Assembly: GCA_028571685.1 (NCBI GenBank)
Contig: CM053162.1
Location: forward strand, 74,450,351-74,514,350
Direction: 5' to 3'
Source: Heterohyrax brucei
Lineage: Eukaryota; Chordata; Mammalia; Hyracoidea; Procaviidae
DNA: 64,000 nucleotides
Position numbers and translations under genes: made by a program. The notes below the pieces were generated by a model. It searched no databases. It was given only the letters and a program-made list of their open reading frames with translations, and was not told the origin of the DNA. Below, piece by piece: positions 36,641 through 48,624 of this stretch (its first letter is position 1; each line of letters begins with the position of its first letter).

Positions 36641-39458
36641 TGTAAGCTTTCTTAAGCCTCGCCCTCTTCTCCCCCAGTGTGCCTCCTCTGCTTTATAGAC
36701 ACGGTCTCTTGGCCAGGAGGCAACTGCTTCTGTGTCAGGCATACAGACTTGGCCCGCTCACACTGGCTGACTCCCTGAGTTCCACTTGTCAGTAGCTATG
36801 TTACTTTTCTCCATTTCTTTTGGTTTCTTCTGTGCTGCCCTTCACTTCCTCCCCCCCTTCTCTCAAACACCCAGCTCCGTGTGCCCTATTTGCTTCTTGA
36901 AAAGCTGTGAAATGCTGTTCACATGGGAAATCACTCCTCCAGCACATGGTGCCATGTTGGTGGCATCTTTGGGGCTTTTTTTTTCCACTTTGTTTTGCTT
37001 TGTTTCGTCAGTTTCTTTTCTCATTCATTTCGTGGCCTGGGAGCCCCTTCTAGTTGTGCTGTACTGCACGGCTTAGGACCTGCTCCCCTAGCCCTCACAG
37101 CCATCTCAGTATGATACCTGAGGGCATTTCTTTGTTTTTCTTTTTTGCTTTCTGTCTTTCTTCATTTGTCAGTTCTCATCTCTCTTTACTTACCTTCTTT
37201 TCCTGTGTGCTGAATACCTGATGCTATGTGACATCTATACCCCTTCCAGCCAGGCTATGCTGACCACCCTAGGAGACCTTTACCCCAGTCTTTGCTACCA
37301 CACTGGTGGAACCCCTGAGGGTCTCTCTTTTCTCTTCTAAATTTTTATCCAGTAATTTTTTTCGTTTTCTTTTTCTTTTTTTTTTTTCTCGCTCTCTTTT
37401 TCTTTTTGGTTTTCTCTGTTTCTTAGTTTCTCATGTCTCCACTCCAATGGCAAGTTCTCTTAGCACTCTCTATGTATGTTTCAGCTCCTCTCTCTCTCCT
37501 CTCGCTCCCCTTTCCCATGCCCATCTTAGCTCCACCTATCACAAACACCTCCTCCTTCCCATCCTATCCACACTGTGCACTGAATATCACACCACCCCCC
37601 CCCCATGCAGCACAAACATGAGCTACAGGAACCTGCTCAGCACTGATTTCTAGCCCACCTTGTCAGCCCTAGCACATTCCACAAATAATCCACCCCACCA
37701 CTCCCTTCAGCTAGACCACTGAGCTGTACTGTAACTGAGTAACTGGCCTTGACCATTGGACCAGGAGGTGAAAAGTTTCATGACCACAGATGAGACAACA
37801 ACAAAGAATACACTGCTCACCAGCTCTCACTTAACCAAACAAGACAAAAAAGCCAGATGAAACAAAGAGATCAGCAATCAATCAATGCAGACAACAACTA
37901 CGGAAGACAACAGATAATATCAAACACAGCAAGGTAGCTCCAGTAGGCATACTAAATAAAACACCAGATGACTTTCCAGCACAAGAAAAGGCACTAGAAC
38001 TACCTGAGAGGGAATTCAAATCTCTAGTGTTCAGAGCTATCCAAGAGATGAAACAAAAGCAGACAAAAATGAGAGAAACAGGAAATTCATAGAAAAGACA
38101 AAGTCATGGAAGATACAAACAAAAATAACGAGAGAATTCAGAAAAATAATACAGGAACAAAGTGCCAAAATAAATTCACAACTAGAAATCATACAAAAAC
38201 AGCAATTAGAAATCTAAAAGGTAAACAAGATTTCAGAAATGGATAGTGTCACAGAAGAACTGAGGAACAGGTCTGAAATGATGGAAGACAGATCAGCAAA
38301 ACTGCAGACATGCACTTGGTTAAAACTCTGAAGAAATATCAGAAACCAGAATGAAGAATAAAGAAGAAACCTTGAGAATTACACAGGATACAATCACAAG
38401 TGAGGTGGGGGACAGAAAATACTAACAGTGTCATTGAAAAAAAATGCTGATAGAACACTCCCCTAATACCAAGAAAGATGAAAAGCTGACCTTCCAAGAA
38501 CTCAACAAGCTCCATGTAGGATAGACCCCAAAAGAAAATCACCAAGGCACATCATAATCACATTTGCCAAAACCAACGACAAAGACAAAGTTTCGAGAGC
38601 AGCTTGAGAAAAACAAAAAGTTACATACAGAGGAGAAACAATAAGACTAAGCTCGCATTATCTGACAGAGAACATGCAGGCAAGAAGACAATAGGAAGAC
38701 ACATATAAAACCTTGAGAGAAAAAATTTACAGTAAAAAACAATACATGCTGTGAAACTTGTTCAGATATCATAGTGAAATTAGGACAATTCCAGATAAAC
38801 AGAAATTAAGGGAATATGTAAAAACCAACCCAAACTTACAATAATTATTAAAGTGAGTCCTTTGGTCTGACCAAACACAATATCAGACCACAGCCTGAAT
38901 CAAAGACACAAGACTGCATCACTCAGATACCAGCCTAATAAATGTACTCTCAAAGACCATCCAAAACCAAAAGAATTACAAGAGTGAACCAGAGCAGTTA
39001 ATCTGTAAATGACAAAAACAATAAAAGAGAGAATAAACCATGTAGCTACAGAACTTTCAAATGCAGTAGAAGGCAAGGTGATGCCAACTAACTACAGAGT
39101 GATACAAACCTAGGAAGATAGTGGTCAATTTCAAGGTAACCAAAAAGAAAGTAAATGAACCCACTCCTCAAAATAAAGGGGAAAAAAAGAGTTTCAATAA
39201 AAACCAACTCTACAAAAACAAAAGAAATGAAAAAGAAATCCAGCAAAAACTGGAAAAGGAATTCAACACAAGAGACTAACAGGAACAAATTAAATGTCAG
39301 CACTGCAAAAAAAAAAAAACCAAAACACCAAAACCTACAAAATGACGGCAATAAACTCATGACTATCAATAATAACACTGAATGCAAATGGCCTAAATGT
39401 ACTCATAAAGAAACAGAGTGACAGAATGGACTTTAAAAAAAAAAAGATGCACCAATAT

Positions 39459-40019
39459 ATGAGTTCTGACAAGTTTGTGAACTCATCTTTAAAAAAGTGC
39501 TGCATAGCTCATTGCTGAATATCACTGTGGTCACCTTTGAAGTCCTCCCCTTGGGTAGCTATGCACCAATGTCAGTGCCTAGTCCACCCTTCAAAGCAAT
39601 TTGGGAACTCTTTCTTTGGAATGGCCATCAGAGCTGTTGTCGTATGACCCTCTACTTCCTGAATGTCATCAGAATGTCTTCCTTTCAGTATTCCCTTTAT
39701 CTTCAGATAAAGAAAGAAGTCACTGGAGGCCAGATCAAGTGAGTAGGGAGGGTGCTCCAAAACAATTACCTGTTTACTGGCTGAAAATTCCCTCACAGAC
39801 AACTACACAGTTAAGTTCATGAACTTGCCACTGTGCCACTGTGCACAGTGGCCATTCCAGAAAGAGTTCCAAAGTGGCTTTGAAGGGTGGACCAGGTGCA
39901 GGAGTTGGTGCAGAAGTTACCAAGGGGAGTACTTTGAAGGTGACTGTAGTGATATTCAGCAATTAGGTATGTAGCACCTAGAACAATTCAGTCTGCAGCC
40001 TTAATGGTTGGACCTCATA
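39459..40019. mobile_element. Palindromic mariner-like DNA transposon remnant
   Basis: The left arm, read on the minus strand, gives a decayed mariner transposase C-terminus (HPPYSLDLASSDFFLYLKIK near 39740). The right arm (39842-39962) is an inverted copy of part of the left (39515-39640). The outer ends share TATGAGKTC-type termini next to TA: left 'tatgagttc' and, on the complement of the right end, 'tatgaggtc'. L1 sequence resumes on both sides, so the mariner inserted into L1. No intact transposase remains. Confidence 0.75.
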
Positions 40020-40100
40020 CTATCTATACGAGACACACTTTATAAACAAAAATATAAATTTATTAAAAATCAAAGGATGGAAAAAGTATATCAAGCAAAT

Positions 40101-43100
40101 GTTGTTGTTGTTGTTGTCAGGTAACACTGATTTGGTTCTGACTCATAGCGACCCTATGCACAACACAATGACACACTGCCTGGTCTAGTACCACGTCCAC
40201 ATCATTTTTATGCTTAAGGCCATTGTTGCGGCCACTGTACCAATCCATCTCATTGAGGGTCTTCCTCTTTTTTGCTGACCCTCCACTCTACCAAGCATGA
40301 TTTCCTTCTCCAGCGACTGATCCTTTCTGACAACATGTTCAAAGTATGTAAGAGACAGTCTTGCCATCTTTGCTTCCAAGAAGCACTCTGGTTGTACTTC
40401 TTCCAAAACAGATCTGTTTGTTCTTTTGGCAGTCCATGGCATATTCAACATTCTTATCTAACACCACAATTCTAAGGTATCAATTCTTCTTCTGTCTTCT
40501 TTGTTCATTATCCAGCTTTCTCACACATTTGATGCAATTGAGAATACCATGGCTTGGGTCAGGTGCACTTTAATTTCAAAGTGACATCTTTACTCTTCGA
40601 TACTTTAAAGAAATCCTTTGCAGCAGATTTTCCCAATGCAATGTATCTTTTAATTTCTTGGCTGCTGTTTCCATGGGTATTGATTGTGGACCCAAGTAAA
40701 ATGAAATCCTTGACAACCTCACTCCTTTCTCCATTTATGAAGATGTTGCTTGCTGGTCCAGTTGTAAGGATTTTTGTTTTCTTGACGTTGAGTTGTAATC
40801 CATACTGAAGGCTATGGTCCTTGATCTTCGTTGGTAAGTGTTTCAAATCTTCTTCACTTCTTGCAAGTAAGGTGGTGTCATCTGTGTAATACACGTTGTT
40901 CATGAGTGGTTCTCCAACGCTGATGCCTTGTTCTAGGTATAATCTGGCTTCTTGGATTATACACTTGGCATGTAGATTGAAAAGGTATGGTGAAAGGATA
41001 CAACCCTGACACACACCTTTCCTGACTTTACACCATGCAGTGTCCCCTTGTTCTGTTTGCACAACTGCCTCTTGATCCATATACAGATTCCTTAAGGGCA
41101 CAATCAAGTGTTACGGAATTCCCATTTTATGCAGTGTTAGCCATAATTTGTTATGATCCACACAGTCAAATGCCTTTGCATAGTCAATGAAACACAAGTA
41201 AACATCTTTCTGGTATTCTCTGCTTTCAGCCAAGATCCATCTGACACCAGCAATGATATTCCTGGTTCCATGCCCTCTTCCAAATCTGACTTGAATTTCC
41301 GGCAGTTCTATGTCAATATACTGTTGCAGTCACTTTTGAATGATGTTGAGTAAAATTTTACTTGTGGGCAACATTAATGATGCTGTTTGGTAATGTCTGC
41401 ATTTGGTTGGGTCACCTCTCTTTGGAATGGACATAAATATGCATGTCTTTTAGTCAGCTGGCCAGGTAGCTGTCCTCCAGATTTCTTGGCATAGATGAGT
41501 GAATACAGTGCTGTATCTGTTTGTTGAAGTACCTGAATTGATATTCCATCAATTCCTAGATCCTTGTGTTTTGCCTATGCCTTCAGTGCAGCTTTGACTC
41601 TTCCTTCAGTACCATCGGTTCCTGATCATATGCTATCTCTTCAAATGGCTGAACATCAACCAGTTATTTCTGGTAGAATGACTCTGTGTATTTTTTCTGT
41701 CTTCTTTTGATGCCCCCTGAGTCATTTAATATTTTCTTTGTAGAATTCTTCACTATTGCAACTTGAGGCTTGAATTTGTTCTTCAGTTTTTTTCAGCTTG
41801 AGAAATATAGAACATGTTCTTCCCTTCTGGCTTTCCATTTCCAGCTCTTTGTACATGTCATTATAATACTTTATTTTGTCTTCTCAAGCTGCCCTTTGAA
41901 ATCCTCTGTTTAGGTCTTCGACTTCGCCACTTTTTCCTTTTGCTTCAGCTGCTCTATGTTCAAGAGCAAGTGTCAGAGTCTCTTCTGGCATCCATTTGGT
42001 CTTTTCTTTCTTTCCTGTCTTTTCAATGACCTCTTGCTCTCTTCATGGGTGCTGCCTTTGGTATCATTCCACAGTTCATCTGGTCTTCTGTCATTAGTGG
42101 TCAACACATCAAATCTGTTCTTGAGATGGTGTTTAAAATCAGGAGGGATATACTCAAGGTCATACTTGGGATCCTGTGGACTTGCTCTAAGTTTCTTTAG
42201 TTTCAATTTGAATTTGCATATGAGCAACTGATGATCTGTGCCACAGTCAGCACCTAGTTTTGTTCTGACCGCTGATATGGAGCTTTTCCATCATCTCTTT
42301 CCACAGATGTAGTTGATTTGGTTCCTGTGTATTCCATCTGGTGAAGTCCATGTGTACAGTCACCATTTGTGTTGGTTAAAAAATGTATTTGCAATGAAGA
42401 AGTCATTAGCCTTGCAAAATTCTGTCACATGGTCTCTGGCATTATTTACATCGCCAAGGCTGTATTTTCCAACTATCAATCCTTCTTCTTTGTTTCCAAC
42501 CTTAGCATTCCAGTCATTAATAATTATCAATGCATCCTGATTGCATGTTTGATCAATTTCAAACTGCAGAAGCTGGTAAAAATCTTCAGTCTCTTCATCT
42601 TTGGCCTGAGTGGTTGGTGCATAAGCTTGAATAATAGTCTCAGAGGTAACTGGCCTTCCTTGTAGGCAGATAGATAGTATCCTATCACTGACAGCATTAT
42701 ATTTCACGACAGATCTTGAAATGTTATTTTTCACAATGAATGCAACACCATTTCTCTTCAAGTTTTCATTCAAAGAATAGTACACAGTATGATTGTTGGA
42801 CTCAAAATGGCCAATACTGGTCCATTCCAGCTCACTAATGCCTAGAATATCAATTTTATGTGTTCCATTTCATTTCTGACAGCTTCCAATTTTCCTAGAT
42901 TCATACTGTATTCATTCAGTGTTCCAACTGTTAATGGATGTTTGCAGCTGTTTCTTCTCCTTTTGAGTCGTGCCACATCAGTGAATGAAGGTCCCAGAGG
43001 CTTTGCTCCATCCACATCACTAAGGGTGGCCCTTCTTTGAGGGGGCAGCTCTTCCCCAGTCAGCTTCTGAGCGCCTTCCCACCTGGGGGGCTCGTTTTCC

Positions 43101-43326
43101 GGCACTACATCTGACAGCGTTCCACTGCTATTCGTAAGGTTTTCCTTAGCTAATTCTTCTCCTAAGTCGATAACTGGGTTCTTCTTCTTAGTATGTCTTA
43201 GTCTGGAAGCTCAGCTGAAATCTGTCTACCAAGGGTGACCCTGCTGGTACCCAAATACCAGTGGCATAACTTCCAGCATCACAGCAATGAGCAAACCTCC
43301 ACTGACAGACAAGTAGGGGCTGCTCA
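40101..43326 (-). mobile_element. RTE-clade LINE (RTE1_LA/BovB-like), near full length
   Basis: Read on the minus strand: a 5' leader, an AP-endonuclease region (VGTLNEYSMNLGKLEAVRNE near 42960 and INDWNAKVGN near 42500), and a reverse transcriptase with GVCQGCILSPYLFN and catalytic YTDD near 40890. A C-terminal segment (MLNMPWTAKRTNRSVLEE near 40430) follows, and the 3' end is a (CAA)n-like tail at 40101-40116. Flanked by a 14-bp target-site duplication, 'tatatcaagcaaat' at 40087-40100 and 'tatatccagcaaat' at 43327-43340. Frame breaks and stops interrupt the ORF. The usual RT motif is YADD, and here Ala is Thr. Confidence 0.92.
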
Positions 43327-44997
43327 TATATCCAGCAAATAGCTACCAAGAAAGAGCAGGAGTGAAAATACCTATTTCAGATAAAACAGATTTTAAAACA
43401 AAATGCACTACAAAAGACAAAGAAGGGCACCTATGTAATGGTTAAAGGGATGATCCATCATGAAAAATTAACCATAGTAAACATCTATGCATCAAGGATA
43501 AGTCTCCAAAATACACAAAACAAACCCTAACAGCACCCAAAAGAGAATCTAACAGTTCCATAACAGTAGTAGGAGACTTCAAGACACCACACTGGGTAAA
43601 GGATGGAACATCTAGAAAGAACCTCAGCAAAAACACAGAAGAGCTAAGGGGCACAATCAGCCTATTAGAGCTCATAGAATTTATAGAACACATTCTTTTG
43701 TAACAGTACAGGTATCCTTCTCCTGTATAGATCACAGGTCACAGATCTAGAGAACACTCGACAAAACCCCAAAGACTGAGATAATACAGAGTATCTTTTC
43801 TGCCCACAATATAACCAAAGTAGAAATTAACAACAAGAAGAGCAATGAAAAAAAATCAATTACATAGAAACTGAATAACAGCCTGCTTGAAAACCAACAG
43901 GTAATAGAAGAAATCAAAGATTAAATTAAAAAATTCCTAGAATCACATGAGAATGAAAACACACCATACCAAAGCAAAGACAGGGTGTTCAGAGGTCAAT
44001 TTATAGCAATAGATTCATTCACATACCGAAAAAGAAGGGGCAAATCAAAACATCAGCTACACAACTCAAACAAATAGAAAGAGAACAGCAAAAAAAAGCC
44101 CACGTCCACTAAGAGAAAGGAAATAATAAAGATCAGAGGAGAAATAAATGAAATAGGGACAATAGAAGGAATCAACAAAACCAAAATTTGAGTCTTCAGA
44201 AAGATCAACAAACCAGTGACCAAACTGACAAAAGAAAAACAGACGAGTATGAAAATTAGGCAAATAAGAAAAATGAAAAACAGTAGACAATAGAACAGAC
44301 CCAACTGAAATGAAAATGACAGTAGCAGATTATTATGAAAACTATTCTCCAACAAATTTAAAAACCTAGAGGAAATGGACAAATTTCTAGGTACACATGA
44401 CCTACTCAAACGAACACAAAATGATGCTGAAAATCTGAACAGATGCGTAACAAGAGAAAAGACTGAAAAGGTAATTAAAAAAATTAAAAACCCTCTCAAC
44501 AGTAACAACAAAAAAGCCCTGGCCCAGATGGCTTCCCTGGAGAATTCTCCCAAACACTTAGCAGGGCTGACACCAGTACTACTCAAACAATTTCAGAACA
44601 TAGAAAAGGAAGCGATAAATCTGAATTCACCCTATGAAGCCAGAAAAACCAGAAAAAGACACTACAAGAAACGAAATTACAGGTCAATGTCTCTCATGAA
44701 TACAGATATGAAAATTCTCAATGAAATTCTAACTAATTCAGGATAATATCAAAAAACAATATACCATGACCAAGGAAGATTCACACTAGGTGTGTAAGGA
44801 TGGTTCAATAGTAGAAGATCAATCAACACAATCCACCAAATAAATTAAAAGGAAATAAAACAATCACATGCTCATCTCAGCTGACCCAAAAAAGGCGTTT
44901 GACAAAGTCCAACACCCATTCCTGATAAAAACTCTCAATATAATAGGTATAGAAGGAAATTTTTCAACAGGATAAAGGGCATCTATGCAAAACCAAC

Positions 44998-45160
44998 ACT
45001 GGTGGTGTAGTGGTTAAGTGCTACAGCTGCTAACCAAAAGGTCAGCAGTTCAAATCCACCAGGCACTCCTTGGAAACTCTATGGAACAATTCTACTCTGT
45101 CCTATAGGGTCACTAAGAGTCAGCATTGACTCGATGGCACTAGTTTTTTTTTTTTTTTTA
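44998..45160 (+). repeat. Afrotherian tRNA-like SINE, full length with TSD
   Basis: Starts 'actggtggtgtagtggttaa', ends 'attgactcgatggcactag' plus a T-rich run. Flanked by 13-bp duplications 'atgcaaaaccaac' (44985-44997) and 'atgcacaaccaac' (45161-45173). It is inserted in L1 ORF2. Confidence 0.95.
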
Positions 45161-45234
45161 ATGCACAACCAACAGCCAACAACAACACTCTTAATGGAGA
45201 AAGGGTGAAATCATTCCCGTTGAGAACAGAGGTT

Positions 45235-45320
45235 TTGGTTTATACTTCTCTAATGGATAGTGTTCACGAGCATTTTCTCATGCGTCTGCTGGCCACTTGA
45301 ATGTTCTCTTTGGTGAATCT
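45235..45320 (-). repeat. Inverted L1 ORF2 fragment inside the L1
   Basis: 'cacttgaatgttctctttgg' here is the reverse complement of sense L1 sequence found at about 45930-45985 ('ccaaagaagacattcaagtg'). The segment precedes a SINE and sits where the L1 reverse-transcriptase palm should be. Confidence 0.7.
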
Positions 45321-45321
45321 T

Positions 45322-45445
45322 CTAACTAAAGGGTTGGCAGTTTGAATCTGCCAGGCACTCCTTGGAAACTCTATAGAGCAGTTCTACTAGGTCCTACAGG
45401 GTCACTATGAGTTGGAATTGACTTGACAGCAGTGGGTTTATGGTC
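45322..45445 (+). repeat. Afrotherian tRNA-like SINE, 5'-truncated
   Basis: Begins inside the element at 'ctaactaaagggttggcagt' and runs through 'ggaattgacttgacagcag' plus 'tgggttt'. The head with the A box is missing. Confidence 0.85.
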
Positions 45446-47785
45446 ACCTGATCTTAAACAAGGGCCCAACGTCTATCAAATGAGGAAAAGACAATCTTCT
45501 TAGCAAACAGTGCTCACAAAACTGGATGTCCATTTTCAAAAAATGAAACAAGACCCATATCTCATACCATAAGCAAAAACTAAAATGGATCAAAGAGCTA
45601 ACTATAAAGCCAATAACTATAAAGTTTGAAGAATAAGTGGAATCAACATTAGAAGCCATAATACACAGCATTAACAGGATACAAACTATAACTAACAACA
45701 TACAAACTCCAGAAGATAAGCTAGATAATGGGAATTTTCTAAACATAAAGCACTTAAGCTCATCAAAAGACTAGCTGCAGACTGTGGGGGGAAAAGTGTC
45801 TATTACAAATGAGACAAAGGTCTAGTCTCTAAAATCTACAAGAAAATCTGGCATCTCTACAACAACAGAAAAAAAACAAATAATCTAATTTAAAAATGGG
45901 CAAAGGAAATGAACAGACATTTCACCAAAGAAGACATTCAAGTGGCCAACAGACACATGAAAAAGTGCTTGTGATCACTATCCGTTAGAGAAATATAAAT
46001 CAAAACCTCAATGAGATACCATCTCACCACTGTATTGCTGATACGAACCCCAAAAATCAGGAAACAGAAAATTCTGGAGAGGCTGTAGGGAGATGGGAAC
46101 TCTTACGCACTCCTGGTGGAATGAAAAGTGGTGTAACTGTTTTGGAAGACAAAACAGTGCTTATGTAAAACACTAGAAATAGAAATATCATCTGCTCCAG
46201 GAATCCCACTCTTAGGAATATATCCTTGAGAAATAAAGAGCCATCACACAAATAGATATATCCATGCTTATGTTCATTTCAACCTGTTCACAATAGCAAA
46301 AGATGGAAACAACCTAGATGTCCCCTAACAGAAGAACGGATAAACAAACTATGGTACATTCACACATTGGAGAGCTAGGCAATGATGAGGAATGACAATG
46401 AATCCGTGAAGCATCTCACAACAGGAATGAATCTGGAGGGCATTACGCGAGTGAAATAAGTCAATCAAAAAGTATGAGTAGTGCATGAGACCACTGCTAC
46501 GAAAACTCTTGAAAAGGTTTATACATAAAAGAAACAATCTGTGATGATTTCTAGTGAAGGAAGGGGTGGGTATGGAAAAACACTAAATAGACAATAAATA
46601 CCAAAGTGGTAATTTGGGTGAAGGGTAAGAAAGTACACAGTACTGGGGAAGCCAACAGAACTTGTACAAGTCAAAGTCACGGAAATTCCACAGACACATC
46701 CATACTTCTTGAGGGACTAAACTGCTGGGCTGAGAGCTGTGGGGGCCAGGGTCTCAGGGAACTTCTAGGTCAATTGCCATAGCATACTTTATAAAGAGAA
46801 TGTTCTACACTTCACTTTGGTAAGTAACACCTGGGGTCTTAAAAAGCCTGTGAGCAGCCATCTAGGGTACTCCATTGGTCTTACCCTTTGGGAACAGGAA
46901 GAGTGAAGAAAACTAAATGCACAAGGCACCGACTGGTCCAGAGGACAAATGGACCACAGCTGCCACAGCCTCCACCAGAGTCCAGCACAACCAGACGGGG
47001 CTCAGCTACCGTTACTGGGTGCTCTGACAGGGATCCTAACAGAGGGTCCTGGAAAGGGTTAGAGAGAAGTGCAGAACAAAATTCTAACTGGAAAACATCG
47101 GGCTGGCTGGCCTAACAGAGACAGGAGAAAACCCAAGAACACGGCTCCTGGACACCCTTTTGGGGCAGTAATGAAGTCACCCCCAAGTTCATCCTTCAGC
47201 CAAAGCCCAGACAGGTCCATAAAACAACATGAGACACGCCAGCCCAGGGTCAAGGACAAGAGAGGGGACAGGAACGTTAGTAATAGGGAATTCAAGGCTG
47301 AGAAGGGAGACTGTTGACACGCTGTGGGGCTGTTAACCAAGTGTTAAAAGACAATATGTGTGGTAACCGTTTGTTCTGTAATCATCTAAAGTACTATCAA
47401 AACCGACAAAAAGAGACAGCAGAACAGATGGGAAACAATGACATTGTTCTGAGAAGAAGAAAGAGCAGGGGACGACCCTCAGAGGAGGGAGCACGTGGAC
47501 ATGCCTAACACACATGAAAGGTCTTGCCCAGAGGCAGGAATGGGCTTGTCTGTGGCATCCTGGAGGGGCAGAACACACCGGTGAACGGTTTAATAATGGA
47601 CTTTCTCATTGATTGTTAGAGCCACTCTAGAAAGGCCTGGCTGCCCAGTGAACCCAGGCCTGGGAGAGTTCAAGTGGGCATTGCTATGATCTGCTGGGGG
47701 CTGCAGAAGCAGGGCAGGGAAGAGTGGCTGTCGCTGGGGGCAGCTGGGCCTGGCTACCCCTAGTCCCTCCCTACCCACAACTCAC

Positions 47786-47952
47786 GTCTTCTCTGGACAC
47801 ACGAACCAGTCTCCAGCCCAGGCCCAGCCAGTTGAGGGGCGGAAGCTGTCCTTGGGTAGCTTGATCTTGCCCGTGACATCAGAAAACTTGGGGTAAGTGA
47901 GGCCTGTTGTACCCCAGTTCCCAACCAGGGCCAGCTTGGTCTGGTTCTCATA
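47786..47952 (-). CDS. DYSF: DYSF exon 26
   Basis: 167 bp, 55 codons plus two bases: [55 protein letters not shown] plus AC. The acceptor is 'ctccag' and the donor gtgagt. It encodes the N-terminal half of the outer DysF domain, whose tryptophan/arginine stacks ([11 protein letters not shown]) are the hallmark of the fold. It is almost unchanged from human (S to T, T to A, E to Q). Confidence 0.98.
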
Positions 47953-48040
47953 CTGGAGAGCAAGCAAAACAGAACTGAGTCAGTCCCGTGGGCAGCTCTC
48001 AGAGGGGTAAGGGAAATGAGGCAGGCCGGCAGGCACTCAC
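47953..48040 (-). other. DYSF intron 25 (88 bp)
   Basis: A very short intron between two phase-0 boundaries, near the practical minimum for mammalian splicing. The acceptor 'ctctccag' and donor gtgagtgcc are both strong. Confidence 0.9.
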
Positions 48041-48172
48041 AGTTTCAGCAAAGACAGAGAGCTTCCCCTCAGCAAACTGGTTGAACTCCTTCTCATCCAC
48101 AGAGAGCCCAAACCAGAGCTTAACTCGTATCTGGACTGGCATCCTGGCTCCAGGAACCACTTCCATCGGATA
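48041..48172 (-). CDS. DYSF: DYSF exon 25
   Basis: 132 bp, 44 codons in phase 0: [44 protein letters not shown]. The acceptor is 'acccag' and the donor ACT|gtgagt. It finishes FerB and enters the outer DysF domain (GKLSVFAET). Human reads YPMEKVPG, so a lysine is replaced by valine here. Confidence 0.98.
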
Positions 48173-48427
48173 CTGGGTACCAGATAAGAACAGAAACCCA
48201 CAGCCTCCATCAGACTCACAGGGTCCTGACTGGGAGACGCCCTATCAGCTGTGTGATCTGTTAGGCGACTCATCGCAATGTCACGGCAGGTGAGTGTGTA
48301 ATTTGGAAACCTTCTCCCAACCCAGCAAGAGAAAAAGTTACAGCACTCCCACTTAGGGGCAGTCTGAGAGGGGCCACAGTGTGCCAGGAGCTTCCTATCA
48401 CGTCCTCCCCTCTGTTCTCTTCCAGAA

Positions 48428-48624
48428 CAGTACTGTCCCAGGAAATTTTCTCCTATGATGAGAATGTACTTAGTCTGTGTGGAGCAACATGGTAAACACG
48501 GGAGCCACTAGCTGCAGGTGGCTATGGAGTGCTTCAAGTTGATTAATGTGACCGAGGAACTGGATTTTCGTTTAATTTTAAGTCAATTTAAATAGCCACA
48601 TGTGGTTCCCGTATCGGACAGCAG
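48428..48624 (+). mobile_element. MER3-like hAT DNA transposon
   Basis: Starts 'cagtactgtccca' and ends 'cgtatcggacagcag', giving inverted termini of the hAT type (cagnnctgtcc / ggacagcag). The interior has 'gggagccactagctgcaggt' and 'aatagccacatgtggttccc', matching MER3 as I remember it. Non-autonomous, with no transposase. Confidence 0.75.

Larger units (their letters stand above)
36080..47415 (+). mobile_element. L1 LINE, degraded and interrupted (opposite to DYSF)
   Basis: Order along the plus strand: 5' region with diverged 206-bp repeats (36300-36640), a pyrimidine-rich stretch (36780-37650), ORF1-like coiled-coil sequence (37900-38800, many stops), and the ORF2 start near 39359 with endonuclease pieces. 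'VGDFKTP' lies near 43565 (usual GDFNTP). RT-domain pieces sit near 44519 (AQMASLENS, from PDGFPGEF-like) and 44881 ([11 protein letters not shown]). The ORF2 C-terminal region is 45442-46540 and a 3' UTR-like segment runs to about 47415. ORF2 is disrupted by stops and by loss of the RT palm segment between about 45225 and 45442. The element is therefore dead. The 5' limit is approximate. Confidence 0.85.

Noticed and set aside
44375-44746. A 123-codon plus-strand open frame
   Set aside because: It is a remnant of L1 ORF2 inside the degraded LINE, not a host gene.
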